Shown here piece by piece: positions 26,205-34,562 of a stretch of 64,000 bases of DNA (position 1 is the stretch's first letter; the number at the start of each line of letters is the position of its first letter). Location: the NCBI RefSeq assembly GCF_019655055.1, contig NZ_BPFA01000008.1, forward strand, positions 62,001 to 126,000, read 5' to 3'. The DNA is from Shewanella sp. MBTL60-112-B2 (lineage in GTDB: Bacteria; Pseudomonadota; Gammaproteobacteria; Enterobacterales; Shewanellaceae). The notes below the pieces were generated by a model. The model was given only the letters and a program-made list of their open reading frames with translations, had not been told where the DNA came from and did not search any database. Both the position numbers and the translations under genes were made by a program.

Positions 26205-28343
26205 TTACAAAAACTTAACGTTAAACGTCATACCAATCTGGCGCGGATCGCCATAACGGATATATTGCTTATCAGCCCAATCTTGATCAGGCTCATTACC
26301 GAAGTAGAAACCGCGAACCCCGTATTTTTCATCAAATAGATTGCGTCCCCATAGGTAAACTGACCAGATATCGGCCTCATAACCCAGCTTGGCATTAAAG
26401 ATTTGATAAGCATCGGATTTAGACTCATTACTGTCTGAATAATAAAAATCACTCTTACCGCTAGCGTTTACATTAGCAAACCAACCGCTATCACTGCGAT
26501 AAGTCGCGCCTAGACTAAAGGTAAAATTAGGTGAGTGCGCAAGCTCTCGGCCAGAAAGATCGACCATGGTGCCGTATTTATCTTCATATTGATAATCACC
26601 ATAAGCGGTTTCTAACCAGCCAACACTGCCATAGAGGTTCAGATTATCGGTAGCGTACCAATTACCATCTAATTCGGCGCCATAGTTATGAGAGCTACCT
26701 GCATTTTCGGTGAATAGAATAAAGTTACCCTCTTCACCCGGCACTGTTGATTGCTGTGAAGCCGCCACTTGCTGATCTTGTCTATCCATATAGAACAGCG
26801 CTAAATTAGTGCTTGCCTGACCATCAAGCCAAGTAGACTTCAAACCAATCTCATAGTTGTAAAGAATTTCTGTGTCGTATTCTTTTTTGTCAGCTAACTC
26901 AATAGGTAGTGACATGTTAAAACCACCGGCTTTATAACCCCGTGCCACACGTATATATGACTCATGGTTTTCTGCTAGCGCCTTACTTAGCGCGATATGC
27001 CCGCCCCACATAGTTTCACTTGGATCAAAGCTGTCGCCTGCTGAGTCACTATAATCGCTGTCTCGACGTTCAGCACGTAAACCAACAGACAGTGCGTAGC
27101 TTGCACCTAAGTCTGAATCTAACTGGCCGAAAATAGCGTAGTTTTGAGCTTGGTATTCGGCTGATAACTGATTATAGCTATCAACCGTGTCGTTATCTTC
27201 TTGTAAATCCATACCATAAACACCTAATAACCAATCGGTGCTATCAGCAAAAATACGACCCGATTCGGTAGAAGACAATCTGAACTCTTGAGTTACTGTC
27301 TTTCTCTCGCCTTTCTTATCCCAGTTATATTCATATTCACAAGGCGAACCATCGCAATCTCGACTAGCCCAGTAATCAGGGTTTGCCCAGTCACCATCAT
27401 AGTTATGACGAGTGTCAGATTGTGCAAATGAAGTAAGAGACGTTAGCTGAAACTTCTCGGCGCCAGTATAAGTAAATTTAAGCGATGAACCTGTGGTTTT
27501 TTGCTTATCTTCACCTGGTGCGTCAGTTAGGGTATCGAAGCCATTATTATCTAATGTCCAGGCATCATAGCCGTTGTCATAGTTAGCGTGTAGAAAGGTT
27601 AAATCGATTTCTAAGTTGTCGGTGGCGTACCAACGCAGCTTCGCGCGGCCGGTAAATTCATCACGGTTATTGATGTCGCTACGATCAAGATAAAGATTGT
27701 CTCGGTAGCCGTCTTGTTGATGTTGCTGTAGTGAGACACGATAAAGCAGATTGCCTGAATCGGTTAATGGGCCAGAACTAAAACCGCTGAAAGTTTGCAG
27801 ATTATCATCGCCCAATGACACTTCTGCACCATTTTCAAAAACATCGGTTGGATCGTTACTCTTAAGATAGATCAGGCCCGCTAATGCATTGGCTCCGTAT
27901 CGAGTTCCCTGCGGTCCTCTTAGCACTTCGACTTGCTGTAAGTCATACATGCTCGACACCATACCCAAGCCAGATAGGTCTATATCATCAACCACAAAGC
28001 CTACTGAAGAGTTAGGTGCGCCTTGATACTCTTCCTGCTCACCGACACCACGGATTTGGAAGTATTTAGGTCTTGAGCTGCCGCCTGACCAGTTAAAGTT
28101 AGCAATATTATTGAGGATATCTTCAAAGTGTTGGGCACCTTCATCTTCAATTTGTTGCTGATCGATAATGGTGACACTCGATGGCATTTTCTCTAGTGCA
28201 CTACCACGAAAATCGGAGGTGACAACCATGACTTCGATATCGTCTTTGGTTGGCGATGCGTCGTCATTAGCAAATGTATTGGAAGATGAAATGGCAGCAA
28301 TAACCGCAAGGGCTATCGGTGAATATGATTTTAGCTTTAACAT
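26205..28343 (-). CDS. TonB-dependent outer-membrane receptor, probably for thiamine
   Basis: A 712-residue receptor with signal peptide (cleavage after about residue 25), an N-terminal TonB-box-like IEVMVVTSDF, and a plug domain (about 45-165: SVTIIDQQQIEDEGAQHFED, FQIRGVGEQEEYQG, VEVLRGPQGTRYGANALAGLIYL). The beta-barrel ends in the aromatic MTFNVKFL. It is the first gene after a TPP riboswitch, and the following genes encode thiamine binding, PnuT transport and a kinase, so I infer thiamine or its phosphate as ligand. The barrel is of the general Fe-siderophore-like type, so ligand identity rests on the riboswitch and context. Confidence 0.9.
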   Translation of the reverse strand: MLKLKSYSPIALAVIAAISSSNTFANDDASPTKDDIEVMVVTSDFRGSALEKMPSSVTIIDQQQIEDEGAQHFEDILNNIANFNWSGGSSRPKYFQIRGVGEQEEYQGAPNSSVGFVVDDIDLSGLGMVSSMYDLQQVEVLRGPQGTRYGANALAGLIYLKSNDPTDVFENGAEVSLGDDNLQTFSGFSSGPLTDSGNLLYRVSLQQHQQDGYRDNLYLDRSDINNRDEFTGRAKLRWYATDNLEIDLTFLHANYDNGYDAWTLDNNGFDTLTDAPGEDKQKTTGSSLKFTYTGAEKFQLTSLTSFAQSDTRHNYDGDWANPDYWASRDCDGSPCEYEYNWDKKGERKTVTQEFRLSSTESGRIFADSTDWLLGVYGMDLQEDNDTVDSYNQLSAEYQAQNYAIFGQLDSDLGASYALSVGLRAERRDSDYSDSAGDSFDPSETMWGGHIALSKALAENHESYIRVARGYKAGGFNMSLPIELADKKEYDTEILYNYEIGLKSTWLDGQASTNLALFYMDRQDQQVAASQQSTVPGEEGNFILFTENAGSSHNYGAELDGNWYATDNLNLYGSVGWLETAYGDYQYEDKYGTMVDLSGRELAHSPNFTFSLGATYRSDSGWFANVNASGKSDFYYSDSNESKSDAYQIFNAKLGYEADIWSVYLWGRNLFDEKYGVRGFYFGNEPDQDWADKQYIRYGDPRQIGMTFNVKFL

Positions 28344-28344
28344 A

Positions 28345-28372
28345 GGACCTCAAAATAAAAAATTTGAGATCC
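28345..28372 (-). promoter_or_regulatory. Ribosome-binding-site hairpin (riboswitch expression platform)
   Basis: On the minus strand GGATCTCAAA (28372-28363) can pair with TTTGAGGTCC (28354-28345), a 10-bp stem with one U-G pair and an 8-base A/T loop. The receptor Shine-Dalgarno GAGG lies inside the right arm, one base before the ATG at 28343. The hairpin would block translation. Its formation is presumably controlled by the TPP aptamer just upstream. Confidence 0.65.
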
Positions 28373-28404
28373 GGCAACATAAAGAAGCGATCGGAAAATG
28401 AATT

Positions 28405-28490
28405 GTGGCCCATTCCTACGCCGGTATTAGCCGGATCAGGTTCAAAGGGTTCGTTTTTCAACATCTCAGTCAAATCTATAATTCCCACTT
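28405..28490 (-). promoter_or_regulatory. TPP riboswitch (THI element)
   Basis: Read on the minus strand, the conserved aptamer core is present: CTGAGA (28469-28464), then ACCCTTTGAACCTGATCCGG, then CTAATACCGGCGTAGGAA (ending near 28414). These are the hallmark pyrimidine-sensor and pyrophosphate-sensor helices of the THI box. It lies about 60 bases upstream of the TonB receptor ATG. It is expected to shut off the four-gene operon when TPP is plentiful. Confidence 0.95.
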
Positions 28491-28589
28491 TAGGCTTATA
28501 GACTTTAACACCCCTTGGCGAGCGCGATTATACATGAAATTTACAAGTCGATGACAGTCTTATTAAGAAACATGAACGCTATGCATAAA

Positions 28590-28614
28590 AAAACGCCAGC
28601 TTAGCTGACGTTTT
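28590..28614 (-). terminator. Intrinsic terminator after ycfL
   Basis: A hairpin with arms AACGTCAGC and GCTGGCGTT on the minus strand (one G-U pair, 3-base loop), followed by a T-run, 42 bases after the ycfL stop. Confidence 0.8.
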
Positions 28615-28655
28615 GTTAACAGGAATGCTTAGAAATAAGCTTTAGTTTGCCAAGG

Positions 28656-29045
28656 TTAGTTCGAGAAGGCCTTTCTGACATATAACTCAAATCGAGTTGC
28701 ATTAGCGTTAGGTGCAACAGCACTCACTTGCATCTGCTGTTTACCGTGTAACTTAATGGACTTCCAGCTCACTCCTTCATCGTCAATGGTCATGCCATTG
28801 AGATCAAACCAAGTAAACTTATACTGTAACCTCAAGTCGGTTGAGACTTGACTCGCTATGGTGCCAGTACCGCGTAAGAAGCCACCTTCTGGACGCGCCA
28901 TGATATTGCTAACTTGTACCTCATTACCAAAGCTGTTGTTATCGACTCGAACCGCTCCATTCGATCCAGCCATAACCCCTGCGGTATGTGGAGCGCACGC
29001 CGTAATTGCCGCCGCGGTAATCAGTCCCAATAAAAGCTTTTTCAT
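28656..29045 (-). CDS. ycfL: YcfL family lipoprotein
   Basis: A 129-residue lipoprotein (lipobox AAITAC, Cys near 17) with a DUF1425 body: SFGNEVQVSNIMARPEGGFLRGTGTI and QYKFTWFDLNGMTI match E. coli YcfL. The role of YcfL is unknown; in E. coli it sits in a hinT-ycfL-lpoB-thiK cluster. Here hinT lies upstream (with two thioesterase genes between) and a ThiK-like gene lies downstream in a separate operon, while lpoB is missing. It has its own terminator. Confidence 0.85.
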   Translation of the reverse strand: MKKLLLGLITAAAITACAPHTAGVMAGSNGAVRVDNNSFGNEVQVSNIMARPEGGFLRGTGTIASQVSTDLRLQYKFTWFDLNGMTIDDEGVSWKSIKLHGKQQMQVSAVAPNANATRFELYVRKAFSN

Positions 29046-29096
29046 TTGTGTCCCCTGTTTAACGCTAAAACCTTATCTAGTTATACAATTAATCGC

Positions 29097-29603
29097 TTAA
29101 TCGATCAAAAAATGTGCCCTAGCCGTCGCAATAAGGTGTTTACGATTGGTTTGCCAACAATTAATACTCACATTGGCAACTCGGCGCCCTTGACGAGTAA
29201 TTTTACACTCGGCAAAGCTGTCTTTATGGTAACCCGCCCTGAGGTAATCAATAGAAAAATCCACCACCTTGGGTACCTTGCTGGTTTGCATAAACACCAT
29301 CAATTGCACAATTGCTGACATTTCCATAAAGCCAGCAATCACTCCGCCATGCAGCGCTGGTAATATAGGATTACCTATGTTGTCATCTTTGGCTGGAAGC
29401 TTAAATACTAACTCGTCACCAAAACGTTCAACCGCCATGCCAATAAACTTAGCGTAGGGAACGTGCTCGAGTAGATGACCGAAGTCATTAAGTTCTTTTG
29501 CCTTTTTGACAATACTTTTAACATCTAACTTACCGCTCTCATCATGAGCTGCGTCATCAAGATCCAAACCTGTCGAAGAACCGAGATCATCATGCATTGC
29601 CAT
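29097..29603 (-). CDS. Hotdog-fold thioesterase (PaaI family), second copy
   Basis: A 168-residue single hotdog domain with the helix-region motif PALHGGVIAGFMEMSAIVQL (near residue 85) and DFSIDYLRAGYHKDSFAECKI, then RRVANVSINCW. It should hydrolyse an acyl-CoA or aryl-CoA; the substrate is unknown. The N-terminal 35 residues are acidic and look disordered. Its start overlaps the end of the upstream hotdog gene by 14 bases, and the two differ substantially in sequence, so they may form a heteromeric enzyme. Confidence 0.85.
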   Translation of the reverse strand: MAMHDDLGSSTGLDLDDAAHDESGKLDVKSIVKKAKELNDFGHLLEHVPYAKFIGMAVERFGDELVFKLPAKDDNIGNPILPALHGGVIAGFMEMSAIVQLMVFMQTSKVPKVVDFSIDYLRAGYHKDSFAECKITRQGRRVANVSINCWQTNRKHLIATARAHFLID

Positions 29604-30096
29604 CAGCTTTCCCCATTAACGCCAATCTAAACTCTTCACCAACCATCTCAGGACTGATCCGCATAAACGAACCTACGGCATGAGCAATAGGATTATCAAT
29701 TGAATCTTGATAAGCAATTGCACGAGTGAAGGCGACACTTGACGACAATTTATAGCACTCAGCAAAACCATAAACAGGCTTATGAGGCACAGCAGGCTTC
29801 ATATAATCTACACGTAGATCAAGTGTTGGGGAGATCTCTAATAATTGAAACTTGTCAAAAATAGAACATACCACAGCACAGCCACTAGCGGTGTCCATCA
29901 AGGTGGTGATTACCCCACCATGAATCACGCCAGTATCTGGATAACCAACAAGTTGAGCATCATAAGGCAGCTCAATTAGCACCTTTTTGCCACTTGCTTC
30001 TAACACTTTGAGTTTAAGTTTACGGCATTGAGTCAACTGCTCAACGAACCGACTCGCCATGCCTGTTAATGAGTCATGCTCGTCAATTAAACTCAT
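29590..30096 (-). CDS. Hotdog-fold thioesterase (PaaI family), first copy
   Basis: A 168-residue hotdog protein with [23 protein letters not shown] (near residue 75), the canonical HGG-x-x-x-x-x-x-D motif holding the catalytic Asp, followed by [22 protein letters not shown] and VAFTRAIAY. The second copy lacks this Asp (EMSA instead of DTAS). The ATG overlaps the hinT stop (ATGA), so hinT and both thioesterases are one operon. Predicted cytoplasmic acyl-CoA thioesterase. Confidence 0.87.
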   Translation of the reverse strand: MSLIDEHDSLTGMASRFVEQLTQCRKLKLKVLEASGKKVLIELPYDAQLVGYPDTGVIHGGVITTLMDTASGCAVVCSIFDKFQLLEISPTLDLRVDYMKPAVPHKPVYGFAECYKLSSSVAFTRAIAYQDSIDNPIAHAVGSFMRISPEMVGEEFRLALMGKADGNA

Positions 30097-30449
30097 TCAC
30101 CTAGACTCAGCATCGGGCCTAATGGCTGCCCACCGAGTAAATGCATATGGATATGGAACACTTCCTGTCCGCCGTGCTGATTACAGTTCATGATCAAACG
30201 ATAGCCATCTTCAGCAATGCCCGCTTCTTGCGCCAATTTTGCCGCTACAGACATCATACGGCCTAATGCTTTTTCATCAGATGCTTTGATATCGTTTGCT
30301 GTTGGGATCAAATGATTAGGTATAATCAACACATGGGTTGGTGCTTTAGGCGTGATATCTCTAAATGCCGTAACAAGATCGTCTTGGTACAGAATATCTG
30401 CTGGAATTTCACGTCGAATAATTTTGCTAAATATGGTTTCTTCGGCCAT
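30093..30449 (-). CDS. hinT: HIT family purine nucleoside phosphoramidase
   Basis: A 118-residue HIT protein starting [19 protein letters not shown] at ATG 30449; the open frame to 30476 adds nine residues that do not belong to the family. The histidine triad [10 protein letters not shown] is near residue 103, with the earlier [10 protein letters not shown] segment. HinT hydrolyses adenosine phosphoramidates and acyl-adenylates. It is the first gene of an operon with two hotdog thioesterases and is divergent from a TetR-like regulator. Confidence 0.92.
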   Translation of the reverse strand: MAEETIFSKIIRREIPADILYQDDLVTAFRDITPKAPTHVLIIPNHLIPTANDIKASDEKALGRMMSVAAKLAQEAGIAEDGYRLIMNCNQHGGQEVFHIHMHLLGGQPLGPMLSLGE

Positions 30450-30645
30450 TTTTCTGCTCTCAATAAAGGAAATCACTAGCCATAGTATACTCGAAAATCT
30501 AGCTAAGGCGATGGGATTACCCGATGTAAATCATTCAATTGCTGTGAACTTATCTGCCCTAAAATTAAACAGCTGTCTATACAATATGATTGACTTTAGA
30601 TTGATTACCGCTTCTAATGAAAAAAAAATTTGCAGGAATTTGACA

Positions 30646-31059
30646 ATGCTTACGGAAAAAGAAACCGCACTACTCAATGCGGCCACCGAACTAGTGCAAG
30701 AAAAAGGCATGATTGCACTGAATATGTCAGATGTTCATAAACGAGCAGGATATTCTCGTGCCGCTCAGTATCAATCCTTTAGTGATAAGAATGCACTTCT
30801 TGCTGCACTGTGTATGCGTGAACTCGTGAACAATACACAAGCAATCGAAGAACAGCGCTTTGATGATTTCACAGGTAATTTCTCGGTAGTGCTAAGACCC
30901 GTCGTTTATCGTTATTTAAAGTTGTCAGACAGGCTAATGATAGATTCAGCCTTCGGCCTGATGCTAACGCAAGTGCGTTCTCTACCCGATGAAGAGCGTT
31001 TTAACTTCTTAAAGAGTGGTTTCGAGTTCTTGAATAAAGAACGTGAAATGAATAAGTAG
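30646..31059 (+). CDS. TetR/AcrR-like transcriptional regulator (short)
   Basis: A 137-residue protein whose first 50 residues form a TetR helix-turn-helix: EKETALLNAATELVQEKGMIALNMSDVHKRAGYSRAAQYQSFSDKNALLAAL. The rest is a short helical effector part, smaller than the usual 140-150 residues. A longer frame begins at 30352, but the ATG at 30646 has CAGGA upstream and is the natural domain start. It is divergent from the hinT operon, about 200 bases away, and could control it. Confidence 0.8.
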   Translation: MLTEKETALLNAATELVQEKGMIALNMSDVHKRAGYSRAAQYQSFSDKNALLAALCMRELVNNTQAIEEQRFDDFTGNFSVVLRPVVYRYLKLSDRLMIDSAFGLMLTQVRSLPDEERFNFLKSGFEFLNKEREMNK

Positions 31060-31106
31060 TTCTGTAAGAAAGACTCTTAGTCAACTAGCGGATAAGTTAA
31101 TAATAC

Positions 31107-31136
31107 AAAATAGTCGGTGAAAGCCGACTATTTTTT
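31107..31136 (+). terminator. Intrinsic terminator, bidirectional
   Basis: Arms AAAATAGTCGG (31107-31117) and CCGACTATTTT (31124-31134) with a 6-base loop, followed by T residues. It separates the TetR-like gene from the convergent gene at 31148-31582. Confidence 0.85.
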
Positions 31137-31147
31137 GTTGAGTAGAC

Positions 31148-31582
31148 TTATCCTACTTTTTTTAGTGATGGGATACTGCAGGCATTAGGAAGCAATATCT
31201 GCCCTCTTACTTTTAAAAATATCTGATAACAATCAGAACAGACATAACGCGATGATAACGTATTTTTGGTTTCAAACTGATTACAGAAAGTACAAAGACC
31301 AAAGTCCGACACTTTCTTAAGCTCAGGTCTCATCGTCAGTGATGACTTATACGCCTCAGGAGACAAGGCTAATACATAACGACTTAAGCCTATCGCAAGA
31401 ACTTTAAACAGATAAATACTCAGAGAAATTATCATAGTGGCAATCATCGTCATAATACTCATTGCAGAAGCATTACCCTTAATGATAAACACCAAGCCAG
31501 CCAAACACATCAATACCATTAATAATGTTAATGCCTTATCAATTAAGGGGAGTTGCTGTTCAAACTCTAACGGCTTAGCCAT
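31148..31582 (-). CDS. Membrane protein with C-terminal zinc-ribbon-like motif
   Basis: A protein of about 144 residues. Two hydrophobic helices (about 17-40 and 45-70) are followed by a soluble tail containing CTFCNQFETKNTLSSRYVCSDCYQIF, two C-x2-C pairs about 17 residues apart that look like a zinc ribbon or rubredoxin-like knuckle. The start is ATG 31582, just after the upstream stop; a TTG at 31588 would overlap it. I do not recognise the family. It is co-transcribed with the small secreted protein upstream. Confidence 0.7.
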   Translation of the reverse strand: MAKPLEFEQQLPLIDKALTLLMVLMCLAGLVFIIKGNASAMSIMTMIATMIISLSIYLFKVLAIGLSRYVLALSPEAYKSSLTMRPELKKVSDFGLCTFCNQFETKNTLSSRYVCSDCYQIFLKVRGQILLPNACSIPSLKKVG

Positions 31583-31584
31583 TT

Positions 31585-31923
31585 TCAACCTAGCTCTTTG
31601 ATTAAATAAACTACACCATCTTTCTCATAAACCTGCTTTACTTCATTGCCCTCACCTAACACAACCACTTCGTTACCTTTATCAGTGACAGCATTTCCAG
31701 CAGCATCTAACACTATCGCCATTCCCATCGCAGTTAAAAGAGGAGAGTGATAAGCATGGTAATGACGATGACTTTTAGGCACGACGATCACTTTAGTGCG
31801 GCCATAGTGCTTGCCTAGCTTCTGACATTTAATACCACCAGCTCGCTCACAGCCAACTGAAGCCGCCTGAATAGAAAACACACTCATAGCAAAAAATACT
31901 ACAGCGCAAGATATCAATTTCAT
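31585..31923 (-). CDS. Small secreted protein, unknown function
   Basis: A 112-residue protein with signal peptide (VVFFAMSVFSIQAAS, cleavage near 21), a pair of cysteines (VGCERAGGIKCQKL) and a His/Tyr-rich stretch (SHRHYHAYHSP) that might bind metal. It lies downstream of csgG but beyond a strong terminator, so it is probably a separate two-gene unit with the zinc-ribbon membrane protein. No family is recognised. Confidence 0.7.
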   Translation of the reverse strand: MKLISCAVVFFAMSVFSIQAASVGCERAGGIKCQKLGKHYGRTKVIVVPKSHRHYHAYHSPLLTAMGMAIVLDAAGNAVTDKGNEVVVLGEGNEVKQVYEKDGVVYLIKELG

Positions 31924-32026
31924 AAACTGCCCTCTTCTCAGTTATCTCTACATTTGAATAGATCATAACTCAGAAAAACACAACTGTCTAGCAAGCAGTG
32001 TAACTCCTATATGCAAGGCAATAAAA

Positions 32027-32047
32027 AAGGCACCAAAACGGTGCCTT
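32027..32047 (-). terminator. Intrinsic terminator of the csg operon
   Basis: Arms 32027-32034 and 32040-32047 form a perfect 8-bp stem with a 5-base loop, followed by TTTTTT on the minus strand, 38 bases after the csgG stop. Confidence 0.88.
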
Positions 32048-32084
32048 ATTTAGCCTATTTGACTCATCCTAAATAACGTTAAAA

Positions 32085-32933
32085 TTAGCCTTGTTCTAGC
32101 CTTGCATTTACACGTTCAGCTGAGTGCGCTTCTAGCCAATATTTCTTTAAAATAGGATTTTCAAGCCCACTTTGTGTATCTGCAAGGTTCCAAGCACGCT
32201 TCCAGATCCCGTCGGCAATCATATGCACTACAGCACTTTCTATCGCTTGGGCTACACATAAGCTCACAGGTTCATTTGAGGTATAGCCAACTTCTGACTC
32301 CAACAATTCTTGAGCGTCGATAAACTTAAAAACCCCTGCTGTAAGCTCCTTAGACAGTACCGACTTTGTCGTGGTAACACTACTAAGTAGTCTTCCTGTT
32401 CGAATGTCGACGGCTCTTAGGTTAACGGTAATGCTATCGACTCGAAATTGGCCTGATGCACCGATCCCTAAATAACGCGCACCTGCGCCACCCGTTCGAA
32501 TATTCGTGTCATAAGCAACAATTCCCCCCTCCATCAAAATTTGAGCGGAATTTAACTGACTTAAACTCGCCACATCGCCCTTTAAACCCGCTCTAACAAT
32601 CTTACGTTCCGTCAACAGATTCTGTAACCCCTCACGTTCCACAGGAATAAACCAGCTAGAGTCGTTAAGTGCCTGAGCTAAAAACGCAGTACCGCTTTGT
32701 GGCACAGCTGTAGAGAAGTTACTCGAAGGAATTGGCTTATACTGACCAGTCTGATCTCTAAAGTCATAAACAGCCGCAACCATGCTGCCTTGCGGAGCCG
32801 GTAAACCGATAAGATCATAGTATGTCTCACTTTTCGGCATAAGACTCGACGTAGGTTTTATCTGTTCTAGTTCACTCGTAGTCGAGCAGGCGCTCACCAG
32901 AGTTAACAATACAAGTGGAATTAGCTTTTTCAT
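32085..32933 (-). CDS. csgG: CsgG, curli secretion channel
   Basis: A 282-residue outer-membrane lipoprotein (lipobox LVSAC, Cys near 16). The CsgG domain shows AAVYDFRDQTGQYKP, WFIPVEREGLQNLLTERKIVR, AQILMEGGIVAYDTNIRTGGAGARYLGIGASGQFRVDSITVNLRAVDI (barrel strands) and the late VSLCVAQAIESAVVHMI. Nonameric CsgG forms the pore through which curlins are secreted. Overlap with csgF is nearly immediate (2 bases apart). It is the last gene of csgDEFG. Confidence 0.96.
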   Translation of the reverse strand: MKKLIPLVLLTLVSACSTTSELEQIKPTSSLMPKSETYYDLIGLPAPQGSMVAAVYDFRDQTGQYKPIPSSNFSTAVPQSGTAFLAQALNDSSWFIPVEREGLQNLLTERKIVRAGLKGDVASLSQLNSAQILMEGGIVAYDTNIRTGGAGARYLGIGASGQFRVDSITVNLRAVDIRTGRLLSSVTTTKSVLSKELTAGVFKFIDAQELLESEVGYTSNEPVSLCVAQAIESAVVHMIADGIWKRAWNLADTQSGLENPILKKYWLEAHSAERVNARLEQG

Positions 32934-32935
32934 GA

Positions 32936-33343
32936 TTAGCCTTCTCCAGTGCTGTTATCAACGATACCGCCGACTTCAATAATAGTGGTTTCACCGGTCA
33001 ATACGTCGGTAATATGTACCAATAAGGCACCATCTTCATTCACCACCTGGATCTCGAAATCATCAGTTCTAAGGTAACCTTCGCCGCCATTTGCCGCATC
33101 ATTAAAAAGTTGACTCATTAGACGTGACTCGAGAGAACTGGCGAGACGATCGAGTGCCGAAGGCGGTACATAGCTAGAACCACCGGAATGCTGGTTTTGT
33201 GCCGATGCATTAGACAATAGGTAGGAGCCATTAAGGTAACTCCCCCCAAAGTTTGGGTTAACGGGAGTATATGTCAATTGAGTTGCCTGAGCCGTTCCTG
33301 TCGCAATAACCAGCCCTATAGCGACAGTTTTTATTATTTTCAT
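32936..33343 (-). CDS. csgF: CsgF, curli assembly factor
   Basis: A 135-residue secreted protein with signal peptide and the CsgF N-terminal segment TQLTYTPVNPNFGGSYLNGS, which inserts into CsgG. The C-terminal part (DDFEIQVVNEDGALLVHITDVLTGETTIIEV) matches the family. ATG 33343 is preferred over 33349 because AAGGA is well spaced only from it. It localises the curlin nucleator to the surface. Confidence 0.95.
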   Translation of the reverse strand: MKIIKTVAIGLVIATGTAQATQLTYTPVNPNFGGSYLNGSYLLSNASAQNQHSGGSSYVPPSALDRLASSLESRLMSQLFNDAANGGEGYLRTDDFEIQVVNEDGALLVHITDVLTGETTIIEVGGIVDNSTGEG

Positions 33344-33355
33344 GAACATTCCTTG

Positions 33356-33817
33356 TTAAAACTCGTCAGGAGCCAAATCCGGATCGAGGAATTGGCTCCA
33401 GCTTGCTTGCCTCTGATTTTGTTTCAATTTTTGGTTAACGCGGCCAGCTGCAGCTAAAGCTTGGTCGTCAATATTACGACTTGCAGGTGACACAACAGTA
33501 ATATAAATAGGCTTTCTATTATGTAATATACTAATTTTACTGCCACTTCTTGCTGTGGCTTGCTCAACTATCGTCAGCCCTGAATGCTCTACGATGCCAC
33601 CAATGTCCCGATAAGCAGCCACAAACTCACGGTAAAATCTGTGTCCAAAACGGGTCATAGCTCTATTAAGGATCAACCCATCGATCAGATCTGTTTCGAC
33701 TTTAGGTGGTTTATCACTGGTATTTTTAGCTGCCGCAGGAGACTGCTTATCTAATACAATCTCCTCTGCCGCAACAGGTTGTGCAAACAGTAGCAAGCAC
33801 AGATAAAACCGCTTCAC
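33356..33817 (-). CDS. csgE: CsgE, curli export adaptor
   Basis: A 153-residue secreted protein: signal peptide (FYLCLLLFAQPVAA), then LIDGLILNRAMTRFGHRFYREFVAAYRD, LTIVEQATARSGSKISILHNRKPIY, the CsgE family pattern. It binds the periplasmic face of CsgG and directs curlin subunits. The start is a GTG that overlaps the csgD stop (GTGA), so translation is coupled to csgD. Confidence 0.93.
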   Translation of the reverse strand: MKRFYLCLLLFAQPVAAEEIVLDKQSPAAAKNTSDKPPKVETDLIDGLILNRAMTRFGHRFYREFVAAYRDIGGIVEHSGLTIVEQATARSGSKISILHNRKPIYITVVSPASRNIDDQALAAAGRVNQKLKQNQRQASWSQFLDPDLAPDEF

Positions 33818-34449
33818 TGGGTGACTTCATGTAGATTTGTCTGTGCCCAAGCAATGGCTTGCCCTCGGCTAGAGACACCAATTTTTCTGAATGCCCGATA
33901 AAGATGCGTCTTAATGGTACTTTCACTAACAAATAGCCTATTAGCGATATCGATATTGGTACTACCATTACGCAAAACCTGTAACACTTCCCGCTCACGT
34001 ATAGTGAGGGTTTCAACATTATCTAAGGCTGGATCTTTGCTGGCGCTAGCTTCGATAATCGCCTGAGGAATAACCACTTTACCTTTTACTATCTCAGCCA
34101 TGCCTTCTCCAATAACTTCTAATGAAGCGTCAGAGTAAAACACTCCTGCAGTAATCGATGATTGTAATAAAAACTTGGCGTCAACTTGCTGAGGGAAGTG
34201 TATAAATACCACCCGTGCAATATTGCTACCTTTTTCTATACGTTTTTGGATCTGATAGGCGGTTTGTACATCTACAGTAGCAAGATCAATTAAAATAATT
34301 GTAATGCGACTCTCTAATAGATCACCATTAAAGTGTTCAGGAGAGATGCGATGAAGTTTGACCAGGAATTCTTGTGGCCATCTTGTGTTGAGAAGATCCG
34401 CAAACAGATGCGAACGGGTAACGACGACCCAATGTGTCACTTTAAACAT
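33814..34449 (-). CDS. csgD: CsgD, LuxR-family curli regulator
   Basis: A 211-residue regulator with a degenerate receiver-like N-terminal part and a C-terminal LuxR helix-turn-helix (about 145-205): LTIREREVLQVLRNGSTNIDIANRLFVSESTIKTHLYRAFRKIGVSSR. As in other CsgD proteins the receiver lacks a clear acidic phospho-site. It is the first gene of csgDEFG, 113 bases after the curlin gene on the same strand, and is expected to activate curlin transcription. Confidence 0.9.
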   Translation of the reverse strand: MFKVTHWVVVTRSHLFADLLNTRWPQEFLVKLHRISPEHFNGDLLESRITIILIDLATVDVQTAYQIQKRIEKGSNIARVVFIHFPQQVDAKFLLQSSITAGVFYSDASLEVIGEGMAEIVKGKVVIPQAIIEASASKDPALDNVETLTIREREVLQVLRNGSTNIDIANRLFVSESTIKTHLYRAFRKIGVSSRGQAIAWAQTNLHEVTQ

Positions 34450-34562
34450 AAACTCACTCCGTGTTTATTCTATATCACCATCCATGTGGCGGTCATTGTA
34501 ATACACTTAATCGAGAAAGAAACATCAAAATATTCACATAAACACAACGCAAGAGTAACTAG

